A stretch of DNA of 56,540 nucleotides from Bacteroidota bacterium (GTDB lineage Bacteria > Bacteroidota > Bacteroidia > M30B66). A program made the position numbers and the translations under genes. The stretch lies in assembly GCA_947460255.1 (NCBI GenBank), contig CANHIS010000014.1, positions 1 to 56,540 on the forward strand, given 5' to 3'. Positions 18,062 through 27,587 of this stretch are shown here, in pieces. Under the pieces are notes generated by a model. The model was not told the origin of the DNA, did not search any database, and was given only the letters and a program-made list of their open reading frames with translations. Each line of letters opens with the position of its first letter. Positions within the stretch are counted from its first letter, which is position 1.

Positions 18062-18069
18062 CAAAATTA
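18062..18069 (-). promoter_or_regulatory. -7 promoter element TAATTTTG (tat genes)
   Basis: Perfect TANNTTTG on the minus strand, touching the outer base of the terminator hairpin. Initiation 4-7 nt downstream would fall inside the first arm of that hairpin. A small perfect dyad (6-bp arms, 18078-18083 and 18089-18094) lies just upstream. Confidence 0.5.
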
Positions 18070-18099
18070 TTCAAATCAACTGAATAAATCAGTTAATCA

Positions 18100-21000
18100 T
18101 TATTTATTCTCATTTGACTCTTTTTCAGCATTCAAGCGGTTGGTTCTTCGGAACAAATCCACAACCACCGGCGATGCAACAAAGAGTGATGTATAAGTAC
18201 CAACAATTACTCCTAACAACATAGCGAAAGAGAATCCACGAATAACCTCACCTCCAAAGAAGAAGAGAATAATCAACACGCCCATCGTTGTTAAACCTGT
18301 AACTACTGTTCTACTTAACGTACTATTCAAGGCATTGTTGATCACTGTTGCCATGTCTTCTTTCTTGCTACCATGCTGACCTAAGTACTCACGAATACGG
18401 TCGAAAATTACAACGGTATCGTTAATTGAATAACCTACAACAGTTAAAATCGCTGCAATGAATGCTTGATCAATATCCAATGAGAAAGGAAGAATTCCGT
18501 TAAAGATCGAGAATACCGCAAGAATAAAGATTACAACATATGCAAGTGCTGCAATTGCTCCAACACCATACTGCCATCTGCGGAAACGAATCTGTAAGTA
18601 TGCAAACAAAATCAACAAGGAGAAAACAATCGAAAGTATCGCCGAATCCTTTATATCTTTTGCCACTGTGGCTTCCACTTTATCAGACGATACAATTTCT
18701 GGCGCCTTTCCGGTAAGTTTCGTTAATTCAGAAACAACTTTCGCTTCTACAATCGAATCTGCACCCAACGACTTATCATCAACCATGAAGTCGGTAGTTA
18801 CTTGAAGCTGGTTTGATGCTCCATAAACTTTTACATCTGGTGTCTGCTTCAATGCAGCATAAAGATTGGCTTTTGCAGTTTCAGATGAAACCGTTTTATC
18901 AAACTTCAATACATAAGAACGACCTCCTTCGAAATCTACACCATAACCAAATCCTTTGAAAATCATTGAACCTAAACCAACCACAATAACAATCGCCGAA
19001 ACAATGTAGAAGCGACGGCGCTGATTGATGAAGTCGAAATTCGAATCCTTTAAAATGTTAGCAGTCATCGGAATCGAGAACTTCAATTGCTTGTTTCTAC
19101 CGTTAAAGAATTCGAAAATCAAACGGGTGATGAAAATCGCTGAAAACAATGACGTCAAAATACCAATGATTAATGTAGTCGCAAAGCCTTGGATTGGTCC
19201 AGAGCCAAATACATACAATACAACACCAGTTAACAAGGTAGTAACGTTCGAGTCGATAATCGCTGAATAAGCGTTTTTGTAACCATCCGATATGGCTAAC
19301 TTATATCCTTTACCTGCGGCTAATTCCTCACGTATCCTTTCATAGATAAGTACGTTCGCATCCACCGACATACCAATCGTTAACACGATACCAGCAATAC
19401 CAGGAAGTGTAAGTACTGCACCAAGCGATGCCATAACACCCATCAAGAAGAACAAGTTGGCAATCAAAGCCACATCGGCTACAACTCCACCACCACTGTA
19501 GTAGAAGCCCATGAACAAGAAAACCAACAGAATACCTACCAATGATGAAAGCAATCCTGCGTTGATAGCAGCTTGACCAAGTGATGGACCTACAATCGCC
19601 TCTTGAACGATACGTGCAGGTGCATCCATTTTACCTGAATTCAAGATGTTCGACAAGTCTTCCGCCTCTTCAATGGTGAAATCACCTGTAATTTGAGAAA
19701 CACCGCCAGCAATTTCCTGCTGAACATTTGGAGCCGAATACACGAAATCATCCAATGAAATTGCAATGGCTTTCTTCACATTCTCACCTGTTAAACGCTT
19801 CCATAGACGAGCACCTTCGCCATCCATAGTCATAGAAACTTCTGGACGGTTGTTCAATTGCCCATAAGCCATACGTGCATCTACAATGTGATCTCCAGTT
19901 AACTTTGGTTTGCCGTCGCGCGGTACTTTAATAGCAAACAACTCAAGGAATGGAGATTTGTCTTTTTTCGACTTCACACCCCACAACAAACGAAGATCAG
20001 ATGGCATAACCGACTTCACTTCAGGTTTGTTAAAGATGGCATTTACCTTAGATGTATCTTTTGGCAATGCAATAGCAACTGCAGCACCTGGCTTATACAA
20101 ATAAGGACCTTCAGGAGTTTCCTGATATACATTTTGATTTAAAACTGCGTAAAGCGGATTCTCACGGATAAACTTCTCACGATCTGCTTTTTGCGCTGAT
20201 GTTGAATCTGTAACTCCTGTATCTTTCTTCGCTGCTAATTTATCAGCCAATGAAGCCGCCGAATCTTTTGCTGCATTTGTAGAATCTAATGCTGCTTTAG
20301 CTGCAATTCCTGCTGCTGAAGTGTCAACCGCTGCTTTTGTGGTATCAACTACTGCAATTCCGTTTAACTCGCGAAGTTTCACATTCACTTTCTCAAGTGA
20401 TGCCCAAATTTCGTTTCCGTTTTCGAATGTTTCCCAGAACTCAAGTTTTGCCGCACCTTGTAAAAGTTTACGAACACGATTAGGCTCTTTAACACCAGGA
20501 AGCTCAACCAAAATTCGGTCAGAACCTTCTAAACGTTGAATATTTGGCTGCGTTACACCGAACTTGTCGATACGATTACGCAATACCAAATAAGCATTAT
20601 CGATAGATGATTTTGCCTGATCACGAACAACTTGAAGCACTTCATCGTTGGTCATTTTTGAGTTCACTTTCGCCTGCATGTCTTTGTTACCAAAGAATCC
20701 CGGTGAAGAGAATTTCACATTTGGATCAATTTGCTTGGCAGCATTCGCGAAAAGCGTCACGAAGTCGCCGCCGTTTTTGCGTTGTTCTGCTTGCGCTTGC
20801 TCGATCGACTTCATGAAGGTTGGATCTTGACTGTTGTTTGCCATGGTGCGGACTACATCCGCCACAGAAACTTCCAACATCACATTCATCCCTCCTTTGA
20901 GGTCAAGACCTAGATTGATCTCCTTTTCTTTAACTTCTGAATAAGTTTTACCTAAGTAAACTACCTCACTCGCAATAGAATCGAGGTAAGTTCTCGCCTT

Positions 21001-21132
21001 TGCTGAATCACCTCCCGCGTAAGCCCAAGCATCTTTTTCCACTTTGCCTGAAACATAAGTGAAGGATAGCTCATACAGGCATACAAGGCTAAGTAGAATC
21101 GCGAAAAAGCTAATGGCACCTTTGTTTTGCAT
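18100..21132 (-). CDS. secDF: protein translocase SecDF fusion
   Basis: Inner-membrane accessory of the Sec translocon that uses the proton gradient to help pull proteins out. The 1010-residue protein is a natural fusion of SecD and SecF, normal for Bacteroidota. The SecD half has LGLDLKGGMNVMLEV (residues 74-88), the ELPGVKEPNR segment and the membrane bundle with GMSVDANVLIYERIREE. The SecF half has GVDFEGGRSYVLKF and VGYSINDTVVIFDRIRE. Residues ~262-318 are an Ala/Lys/Asp-rich low-complexity insert in the SecD periplasmic part. A TATATTTG promoter lies upstream and a terminator after the gene. Confidence 0.96.
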   Translation of the reverse strand: MQNKGAISFFAILLSLVCLYELSFTYVSGKVEKDAWAYAGGDSAKARTYLDSIASEVVYLGKTYSEVKEKEINLGLDLKGGMNVMLEVSVADVVRTMANNSQDPTFMKSIEQAQAEQRKNGGDFVTLFANAAKQIDPNVKFSSPGFFGNKDMQAKVNSKMTNDEVLQVVRDQAKSSIDNAYLVLRNRIDKFGVTQPNIQRLEGSDRILVELPGVKEPNRVRKLLQGAAKLEFWETFENGNEIWASLEKVNVKLRELNGIAVVDTTKAAVDTSAAGIAAKAALDSTNAAKDSAASLADKLAAKKDTGVTDSTSAQKADREKFIRENPLYAVLNQNVYQETPEGPYLYKPGAAVAIALPKDTSKVNAIFNKPEVKSVMPSDLRLLWGVKSKKDKSPFLELFAIKVPRDGKPKLTGDHIVDARMAYGQLNNRPEVSMTMDGEGARLWKRLTGENVKKAIAISLDDFVYSAPNVQQEIAGGVSQITGDFTIEEAEDLSNILNSGKMDAPARIVQEAIVGPSLGQAAINAGLLSSLVGILLVFLFMGFYYSGGGVVADVALIANLFFLMGVMASLGAVLTLPGIAGIVLTIGMSVDANVLIYERIREELAAGKGYKLAISDGYKNAYSAIIDSNVTTLLTGVVLYVFGSGPIQGFATTLIIGILTSLFSAIFITRLIFEFFNGRNKQLKFSIPMTANILKDSNFDFINQRRRFYIVSAIVIVVGLGSMIFKGFGYGVDFEGGRSYVLKFDKTVSSETAKANLYAALKQTPDVKVYGASNQLQVTTDFMVDDKSLGADSIVEAKVVSELTKLTGKAPEIVSSDKVEATVAKDIKDSAILSIVFSLLILFAYLQIRFRRWQYGVGAIAALAYVVIFILAVFSIFNGILPFSLDIDQAFIAAILTVVGYSINDTVVIFDRIREYLGQHGSKKEDMATVINNALNSTLSRTVVTGLTTMGVLIILFFFGGEVIRGFSFAMLLGVIVGTYTSLFVASPVVVDLFRRTNRLNAEKESNENK

Positions 21133-21165
21133 CTGAATTCGTTAAAATTTCTTAAAATCGAGCGG

Positions 21166-21173
21166 CAAATATA
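21166..21173 (-). promoter_or_regulatory. -7 promoter element TATATTTG (secDF)
   Basis: Perfect TANNTTTG on the minus strand, 33 nt upstream of the secDF ATG at 21132. Confidence 0.5.
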
Positions 21174-21244
21174 GAACATCAAACGAAAATTCACCCTCGG
21201 TAAATGAATAAAAAATGGCATTTTTGCACATACGCATTTTCTGA

Positions 21245-23431
21245 ATGAAAAAATTCCTTCTGCTTGTTAGTCTGCTTATTAACATTTTTGGCAACATCCT
21301 TTATTCACAACAAACTACGCTAGCCTTACAACGCAACGCCGGAATTCAGGTTTTTAATGAAGACAGTTTGCTCCTTCCCTATCCTTGGACTGGCGGCTTC
21401 AATTTTTGCCAAATCGGAACTTGCGATGTGAATAACGACAATCAAAAAGACCTCGTTATTTTCGACCGAAGCGGCGACAGAGTCACTCTTTTGCAATTCA
21501 ATGGCACGCCTGGAAATCCATCTTGGATTCAAAACATCGAAGCTGAACCAAATTTTCCTGATGTTCAGCATTTTATGTTAATGAAAGATTTTAATTGCGA
21601 CGGACGTGAAGACATTTTCGCATTCTTCAATAGTGGTATTCGCGTTTTCAAAAACGAAGGATTTAATGGAACCGGTCCGCAATTCAGCCTCTACATGGAG
21701 CAATTGAAAACCTCCGTCAACAATAACCCAATCGATATTTTCACAATTCCAGTTGACGTGCCTGCTTTCGAGGATTTAGATAGCGATGGAGATCTTGACT
21801 TGCTTGTTTTCAACATCTTAGGGTCTTGCGTAGAATACCACAGAAACTATGCGCAAGAAAATTTCAATCGTTGCGATTCTTTGGTCTTGAAACTCGAAAC
21901 CGACAATTGGGGCCGTTTCACCGAGAGCTTTTCCACCAACGAAGTTGTGCTTAATGATACTTGCGACGGTTTTGGTGGAGGCCGCTTCGGTCAAATTCGG
22001 CATGCAGGATCTGCACTAACAGTTTTCGATAGCGATGGCGACAACGATTACGATCTGATGTTGGGCGATATAGCTTATCGGACGCTAACCAAATTAATCA
22101 ATGGAGGAACTTCCTCAAATGCCTTGATTACCAGCCAAACACCAAATTATCCCGACAACACCACTTTTGTGAATCTCGCCATTTTTCCAGCTGGCTTCTA
22201 CATCGACGTCGACCAAGACGGAAAGCGCGATTTAGTTGTAGCTCCTAATTCAGAAACTGGCTCGGAGAACTATCGAAGTTTCCTATATTATAAGAACAAC
22301 GGAGCCGACAATTCACCCGAATTTAACTATCAAAGCAATACGCTTTTCTCTTCTTCAACGCTCGATTTTGGTGAAGGTGCAATACCTTATTTTTTCGATC
22401 ACAATCTTGATGGTAAAAAAGATCTGCTTGTAGGGAATTATGGCTACTTTCTCCCAACGGGCGACTATAAACCGCAAGTTGCGTTGCTCGAGAATATCTC
22501 CGACGAAACCGAAATTCGCTTTCAGCTTAAAAACCGCAATTATGCTACAGCTGGTAATCTCGCTGGAATTTCGGTGAACTTCCACCCTACTGCTGGCGAT
22601 CAAGACAACGATGGCGATCAAGACTTGCTCCTTGGTGCATCCGATGGTAGAATGTATCATTTCGAAAACACCGCACTTCCCGGCAATCCCGCAAATATGG
22701 TTTTTATCACACCAGCATTCGAGGATATTGACGTTGGAACTTTCGCTACTCCTTGCCTCTTCGATGTTGATCAAAACGGCAGAATCGACCTGCTGGTAGG
22801 CAATAGAAACGGAAAAATCTCCTATTACAAAAACACAAGCACTGGAAATTCGCCCGTACTTGAGCTGCAAACTGAAGAATTTGGTGATGTAAATACAGCC
22901 CTCACTGGAGAGCCAAACGGTTTCAGTACACCTTTCATGTTCAGAAAAAGCGGCGTAACATACTTAATAAGTGGCAGTCAAAACGGTTTCTTCGAACTTT
23001 ACGGCAACATCGACAACAACCTCGACGGCCAATTCGAATTGCTCGACAGCACTTTTCTCGGGAACCGCTTTGGTGAAAGAACGTCCATCACGCTTGCCGA
23101 CTTAAACGATGATGGCAATCCAGAAGCTGTAATCGGAAATTATGCTGGAGGCATCACTTTTTTCAACGGAATCTTTCCTACACTGATCGAAAATCAAACG
23201 AAAGAGAGTTTCAAATTGTATCCAAATCCTGGGCAAAACGAAATTTACATTTCAGCAAATTCTTCAACTAACGCAGAGGTTTCTGTGCTCGATTTAAGTG
23301 GTCGTCTTTTATCAACCGAGAATATTTCCCTACCGGGGAAACTGAGCCGAGTGCCCAACATGAAGGGTTTATACCTCATCCGTATCGCGAATTCCGAAAC
23401 AAATCAAACCTTGAAATGGATTCACCAATGA
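21245..23431 (+). CDS. FG-GAP/VCBS repeat T9SS secreted protein
   Basis: A 728-residue exported protein with a signal peptide (MKKFLLLVSLLINIFGNILYS). It has many calcium-binding-type repeats of the FG-GAP/VCBS kind, recognisable as D-x-D-x-D-G/N-x-x-D-L: DVNNDNQKDLVIF, DLDSDGDLDLLVF, DVDQDGKRDLVV, DQDNDGDQDLLLG, DVDQNGRIDLLVG and DLNDDGNPEAVIG. These form a beta-propeller. A T9SS type A sorting domain with LYPNPGQNE ends the protein. It is probably a surface or secreted binding protein; the ligand is unknown. Its last 4 bp overlap the cupin gene. Confidence 0.87.
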   Translation: MKKFLLLVSLLINIFGNILYSQQTTLALQRNAGIQVFNEDSLLLPYPWTGGFNFCQIGTCDVNNDNQKDLVIFDRSGDRVTLLQFNGTPGNPSWIQNIEAEPNFPDVQHFMLMKDFNCDGREDIFAFFNSGIRVFKNEGFNGTGPQFSLYMEQLKTSVNNNPIDIFTIPVDVPAFEDLDSDGDLDLLVFNILGSCVEYHRNYAQENFNRCDSLVLKLETDNWGRFTESFSTNEVVLNDTCDGFGGGRFGQIRHAGSALTVFDSDGDNDYDLMLGDIAYRTLTKLINGGTSSNALITSQTPNYPDNTTFVNLAIFPAGFYIDVDQDGKRDLVVAPNSETGSENYRSFLYYKNNGADNSPEFNYQSNTLFSSSTLDFGEGAIPYFFDHNLDGKKDLLVGNYGYFLPTGDYKPQVALLENISDETEIRFQLKNRNYATAGNLAGISVNFHPTAGDQDNDGDQDLLLGASDGRMYHFENTALPGNPANMVFITPAFEDIDVGTFATPCLFDVDQNGRIDLLVGNRNGKISYYKNTSTGNSPVLELQTEEFGDVNTALTGEPNGFSTPFMFRKSGVTYLISGSQNGFFELYGNIDNNLDGQFELLDSTFLGNRFGERTSITLADLNDDGNPEAVIGNYAGGITFFNGIFPTLIENQTKESFKLYPNPGQNEIYISANSSTNAEVSVLDLSGRLLSTENISLPGKLSRVPNMKGLYLIRIANSETNQTLKWIHQ

Positions 23432-23934
23432 TGCCATCGAATTCCGCTCAATATTGGATAGAGAAGCTTCACATGACAGCACATCCAGAAGGTGGATGGT
23501 TTACCGAAACATTTCGAGATGATCGAAAAGTGAAAGCATTCAATCTCAAAGGTGAACTGAAAGAATATGCTGCATCAACTGCTATCTATTTCCTCCTCGA
23601 CGATCAATCATTTTCGGCATTTCATCGCATTGGTGCAGCCGAAGCGTGGCATTTTTACGCAGGAACTGGCATCACCATCTACTCAATTGATGAGGCTGGA
23701 AATCTGAAAACGGTCGAATTGGGTGCAAGTCCAGAATTGGGTCAAACGCATTCAACTGTAATTCCTGCTGGAGTTTGGTTCGCTTCTCGTGTTAATGAGC
23801 CAGGTGGTTTTGCGCTTTGCGGATGCACCGTTGCACCAGGATTCGAATTTGAGGAATTTGAATTAGCCGCAAAAAACGACCTCATTTCTAGGTATCCAAT
23901 TCACAAAAATGTAATTGTCGGATTAACACTTTGA
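23428..23934 (+). CDS. DUF985 cupin family protein
   Basis: A 168-residue single-domain cupin of the DUF985 family. Family segments are LHMTAHPEGGWFTETFRD, STAIYFLLDD, FHRIGAAEAWHFYAG and VIPAGVWFASR. The histidines in FHRI and AWHFYAG are in the right places for a cupin metal or ligand pocket. Function is not established for the family. Possible starts are 23416, 23428 and 23431; I choose 23428 because it gives an ATGA overlap with the preceding stop. Confidence 0.83.
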   Translation: MMPSNSAQYWIEKLHMTAHPEGGWFTETFRDDRKVKAFNLKGELKEYAASTAIYFLLDDQSFSAFHRIGAAEAWHFYAGTGITIYSIDEAGNLKTVELGASPELGQTHSTVIPAGVWFASRVNEPGGFALCGCTVAPGFEFEEFELAAKNDLISRYPIHKNVIVGLTL

Positions 23935-23960
23935 TTATTTAACATTTTTTTTAGTATTGA

Positions 23961-23995
23961 TTTGCTTTTTCAAGGCATCCGATCAACTACCTTTG
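23961..23995 (+). promoter_or_regulatory. promoter TTTG-N23-TACCTTTG (acyl-CoA dehydrogenase)
   Basis: TTTG at 23961-23964 and a perfect TANNTTTG at 23988-23995, 22 nt before the start codon at 24018. The spacing is a little longer than ideal. Confidence 0.55.
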
Positions 23996-24017
23996 CGCCG
24001 ATTTCTGATAGAACACT

Positions 24018-25157
24018 ATGGAATTTAGCGAAAATGAAAATCAGCGGATGATCCGCGAAATGATCCGGGACTTCGGCGACAAACACATTCGCCCGAAAAT
24101 GATGGAATGGGACGAAAGTCAGTATTTCCCTAGAGAAGTATTCACAAAACTTGGAGAACTCGGATTGATGGGCGTACTCGTTCCTCAACAATACGGCGGA
24201 TCAGGCTTTGGTTACTTCGAATATGTTACTGCCATTACCGAACTTGGTAAAATTTGTGGCTCCATTGCATTGTCGATGGCCGCGCACAATTCGCTTTGTA
24301 CAGGTCACATCATGGCATTCGGAAACGAAGAACAAAAGCAAAAGTATCTTCCAAAACTTGCCACTGCAGAATGGATTGGCGCTTGGGGACTTACCGAAGC
24401 CAACACCGGTTCTGACGCAATGCGTATGAAATGCGTTGCACAAGAAGATGGCGACCACTACATATTAAATGGTACAAAAAACTGGATCACTCACGGAATT
24501 AGTGGAGATGTAGCTGTTGTACTTGCACGTACAGGCGAACTACTAGATTCACGTGGAATTACTGCTTTCGTTATCGAACGCGGAACGCCAGGTTTTTCGG
24601 CAGGTAAAAAAGAAAATAAGTTGGGTATGCGTGCCTCAGAAACCGCCGAACTCATATTTGACAATTGTCGCGTTCACAAAAGCCAAGTATTAGGCAAAGT
24701 GGGCGACGGTTTCATTCAAGCAATGAAAGTGCTCGATGGTGGTAGAATTTCTATCGCTGCGCTGTCGTTAGGAATTGGTAAAGGCGCCATCGAGGCATCT
24801 GTGCGCTACTCCAAAGAACGCCAGCAATTCGGTCAGCCGATTTCTAATTTCCAAGGAATCAGTTTCAAACTAGCCGACATGAGCACCAAATACGAAGCTG
24901 CCGAATTACTTACCATGCGCGCTGCCGATCTAAAAAACCGTGGCGAAAAAGTTACCACCGAGTCGGCCATGGCGAAACTGTATGCTTCCGAAATGTGCGT
25001 GTATGCTTCAACAGAAGCTGTACAGATTCATGGCGGTTACGGCTACACGAAAGATTTCCCAGTTGAAAAGTTTTATAGAGATTCAAAATTGTGCACAATT
25101 GGCGAAGGAACATCAGAAATTCAAAAACTGGTGATTGCTAAGAATATCCTCAGCTAA
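24018..25157 (+). CDS. acyl-CoA dehydrogenase (short/branched-chain type)
   Basis: FAD enzyme that introduces the alpha-beta double bond into acyl-CoA during fatty-acid or branched-chain amino acid breakdown, passing electrons to ETF. The 379-residue length is standard. Family segments are WGLTEANTGSDA (FAD/substrate loop), NGTKNWITHG, KLGMRASETAEL, RQQFGQPIS and VQIHGGYGYTKDFPVEKFYRDSK in consecutive order, and IGEGTSEIQKL, where the catalytic glutamate of the short-chain branch is expected. Chain-length specificity cannot be read reliably. It is flanked by its own promoter and terminator, so it is probably monocistronic. Confidence 0.92.
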   Translation: MEFSENENQRMIREMIRDFGDKHIRPKMMEWDESQYFPREVFTKLGELGLMGVLVPQQYGGSGFGYFEYVTAITELGKICGSIALSMAAHNSLCTGHIMAFGNEEQKQKYLPKLATAEWIGAWGLTEANTGSDAMRMKCVAQEDGDHYILNGTKNWITHGISGDVAVVLARTGELLDSRGITAFVIERGTPGFSAGKKENKLGMRASETAELIFDNCRVHKSQVLGKVGDGFIQAMKVLDGGRISIAALSLGIGKGAIEASVRYSKERQQFGQPISNFQGISFKLADMSTKYEAAELLTMRAADLKNRGEKVTTESAMAKLYASEMCVYASTEAVQIHGGYGYTKDFPVEKFYRDSKLCTIGEGTSEIQKLVIAKNILS

Positions 25158-25179
25158 TTTTCCCCTTTCGTTTCAGTTT

Positions 25180-25215
25180 AATCGCAGGTTATTTTCGGAT
25201 GGCCTGCGATTTTTT
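25180..25215 (+). terminator. terminator of the acyl-CoA dehydrogenase gene
   Basis: AATCGCAGG (25180-25188) pairs perfectly with CCTGCGATT (25203-25211) and is followed by more T residues. Confidence 0.85.
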
Positions 25216-25492
25216 ATTGATGCCTATAACAAGCCTATTTTTTATTCTAATGCATTTTAATGTAACCTTCAAGGGTTACACCAATTTATAATTCTCTCTA
25301 AATCAATGTAATTTCGATTGCACAATTATTACAAGGGCGCTAAATGCTCATTATCAAAACATTAAGCATTCATCAGAGTTCAACTATTCAATACTTGCCA
25401 TAATTTCCTTACATGGCTGAGTTCCCCGTCGTTGTTGGGGTTTCCAAAAAAATCACCCGGAGTAGGTTTGCTGAGCATCATCATGTTCAAAA
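25216..25492. other. gene-free stretch before the PKD protein
   Basis: Non-coding, AT-rich. Two small hairpins are seen: a 6-bp stem (25262-25267 with 25274-25279) and a C4/G4 stem at 25424-25440. The latter would lie in the leader of the next gene. No RNA family was recognised. Confidence 0.55.
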
Positions 25493-26212
25493 ATGAAAGC
25501 ATCTATACATCCACTATTTACAGCACTTTTTGTTGTGCTGTCGCTCACCCAAACAGCAGAAGCTCAAACTGAAACTTTTGCTGGCGATCCCATTGCCTTC
25601 GGACAAACGGCTCCGGGCTACGATCTATTGAGCGAATTGTCGGCCGATTACAAAACTTCTGGAAACGTTAAAACCAAGAAGAACATCGACCTCGAAATCA
25701 AAGCATCGCGTATTCACGTTGATCTGAACAATGAACAAGAAGTTGAGTTTTCGGCCCGAACCGGCTGGGCTACAGATTTTGTTTGGAAATTTGGCGACGG
25801 AAAATCCACGAGTGGTTTCCAACATGTCAAGCACAAATTCAACAAGGCAGGAACCTATCAAGTAACTCTTTTAGCCAGCAACGAGGAGGAAACGATCAAG
25901 AAAACTGTAGAAATCGTAGTTGTTGATTCCAGAAAACCGCTCGAACTCGAGGAAATGGAACACTACATCGTTTTTCCACACGACAACAAGCTCGAAGCCG
26001 ATATCAAGCTCCAACTTCCCCGGAAGGAAAAGAAACTTCTGTTTCAGGTGCAAGATATTGAAGGCCAGCAGGTTTTCGAATATTCTTTGGGAAGAGTTCG
26101 GAAAAATGAGCAGGTACGAGTTGACCTAAAAAATCTCCCCGACGGAAAGTACTACGCCGTTTTAAAAGGCAAAAAGTACAGCTTGGTTTCGAAGCTCACC
26201 GTGATGCGTTAA
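25493..26212 (+). CDS. exported PKD-domain protein
   Basis: A 239-residue protein with a signal peptide (MKASIHPLFTALFVVLSL, cleavage probably after AEA). A PKD-type Ig-like domain occupies about residues 75-145, shown by FVWKFGDGKSTSG and KHKFNKAGTYQVTLLASN. The C-terminal ~70 residues resemble a T9SS-type sorting domain in layout (DLKNLPDGKYYAVLKG, then KLTVMR), but lack the YPNP motif, having VFPHDNKLE instead. It is therefore a secreted or surface-linked small binding protein. Its function is unknown. Confidence 0.75.
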   Translation: MKASIHPLFTALFVVLSLTQTAEAQTETFAGDPIAFGQTAPGYDLLSELSADYKTSGNVKTKKNIDLEIKASRIHVDLNNEQEVEFSARTGWATDFVWKFGDGKSTSGFQHVKHKFNKAGTYQVTLLASNEEETIKKTVEIVVVDSRKPLELEEMEHYIVFPHDNKLEADIKLQLPRKEKKLLFQVQDIEGQQVFEYSLGRVRKNEQVRVDLKNLPDGKYYAVLKGKKYSLVSKLTVMR

Positions 26213-26992
26213 TCAACGACTGAGTTTTTCGTTCACCCCCATCCCGAAAAGTGCATAGTCGAACCGCACAGGATCCGCTGCATCCAATTGGCGCAGAAAA
26301 CCTGTAAGTTCTTCAACAGCTCTCCAATCGTCCTGCTTTCTTTGCAGGATTCCGAGTTTCCTAGCAACGCCGCCAGAATGCACGTCCAAAGGAATCATGA
26401 GATCCGCCATGGGGATCGACTTCCAAATTCCGAAGTCGATTTTTCGTGCGTCGTTTCTCACCATCCACCGCAGGTACATATTGATTCGCTTCGCAGCTGA
26501 ACCAGCCGATGGATCTGCCAAATGCTTTGAGGTGCCTGGCGGAACCTCCGAATCGAACATGACTTGACGAAAATGCACAATTCCATCGAAAACACTTCCG
26601 CTTTTGCGGGCAAATAAATGTTCAATGCTTTCTTGTTTTTTATACACTTCGCCTAAACGGCGGATAAAAAACTGACAGTCGTTTCCATTAAAAGTGCGGT
26701 GCACAAAATGCTGAAATCGTCGTAAATCGGTTTCCGAATGGTGCAGCACGAAATCATGCGGCGCATCATCCATTCGCGTCATCATTTCTCGAGCATTTCT
26801 GATCAACGTTTTTCTTTGTCCCCAAGAAATGATTGCAGTGAGCAAGCCCGATATTTCGATGTCTTCCTTTTTCGAAAACAGGTGCGGTATACTGATCGGA
26901 TCATCTTCGATAAATGTTAGCCGATTGTACAGATCCGCTTTTTCTTCGAGAATTTCCTTTAGTTCCAAAAAAGCTTTATGCTTCATCATCAT
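26213..26992 (-). CDS. TIGR02757 / DUF2400 family protein
   Basis: A protein of about 259 residues of the TIGR02757 family, common in Bacteroidota and spirochaetes, of unknown function. Typical segments are DPISIPHLFSKKEDIEISG, ISWGQRKTLIRNA, KRINMYLRWMVR and PLDVHSGGVARKLGI, the last resembling the helix-hairpin-helix/DNA-glycosylase fold region. A DNA-related role is thus possible but unproven. Several ATG codons in a row (26992, 26989, 26986) could serve as start; all overlap the upstream gene, which indicates coupled translation. Confidence 0.8.
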   Translation of the reverse strand: MMMKHKAFLELKEILEEKADLYNRLTFIEDDPISIPHLFSKKEDIEISGLLTAIISWGQRKTLIRNAREMMTRMDDAPHDFVLHHSETDLRRFQHFVHRTFNGNDCQFFIRRLGEVYKKQESIEHLFARKSGSVFDGIVHFRQVMFDSEVPPGTSKHLADPSAGSAAKRINMYLRWMVRNDARKIDFGIWKSIPMADLMIPLDVHSGGVARKLGILQRKQDDWRAVEELTGFLRQLDAADPVRFDYALFGMGVNEKLSR

Positions 26993-27587
26993 TCGAAAAA
27001 TCAACATCACCTAACACTTCCCAATCCGATTGGTCTGGTGCATTTGGTAATTCGTTGATCGCATCGATGGCAGTTTGAATCAAATCATCAAAAATCATGA
27101 CCAATGATTCTATATCATCCCCTGTTGATCTGAAAAAAACACGGTCGATGGTTGCTTCCCAAACCGCCAAAATGTCATCACCTGTGATCTTTTCTTGGGT
27201 GCGCTGGTTCATCAATTTAACAACGGTTTCACGCATCCAATCTTCGGAGGGTTCTGCCACCCACAAAATGGTATAAGACGCTCCAAAAACGATAGAATCG
27301 CCAGCTTCGTTGAGCAAAGCAGAAGGTGTTGTATCGAAATGAAAATCTTCCTCCTTTAATTCTTCTGGCGAAAATCTGTAGCCTGCATATTCTTTTGCTT
27401 CACGTGTGTTTTGAAGAACCGGTTTTGGAATTTTCGCCTGTAATTCCTCCAAACTTAAAGCCCAATGAGCCTCATCGAAACTTGCAATTTGATATCCTTT
27501 TCCGGGCACAAACTGTGTAGCGGCATTTTTTAGCAATGCATATCCTGGAAGTTCCTTATCAACAAGGTATTGGAGAAATGGTGTCAT
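26976..27587 (-). CDS. conserved hypothetical protein, acidic C-terminus
   Basis: A 203-residue soluble-looking protein that I do not recognise. It begins MTPFLQYLVDKELPGY, has no signal peptide or membrane segment, and ends with a very acidic stretch (DVDFSNDDEA). The start at 27587 is preferred; the longer frame to 27692 adds a basic stretch with no start signals. It overlaps the TIGR02757 gene by about 16 bp and is the first gene of that two-gene unit. A near-consensus TATCTTTC lies ~20 nt upstream. Confidence 0.65.
   Translation of the reverse strand: MTPFLQYLVDKELPGYALLKNAATQFVPGKGYQIASFDEAHWALSLEELQAKIPKPVLQNTREAKEYAGYRFSPEELKEEDFHFDTTPSALLNEAGDSIVFGASYTILWVAEPSEDWMRETVVKLMNQRTQEKITGDDILAVWEATIDRVFFRSTGDDIESLVMIFDDLIQTAIDAINELPNAPDQSDWEVLGDVDFSNDDEA

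Noticed and set aside
22355-22870. 171-aa minus-strand frame inside the FG-GAP protein gene
   Set aside because: It is a shadow of the repeated D-x-D-x-D codons; composition is odd and there is no recognisable domain.
25424-25440. Riboswitch in the leader of the PKD protein gene
   Set aside because: Only a 4-bp stem is visible and no conserved riboswitch core was recognised.
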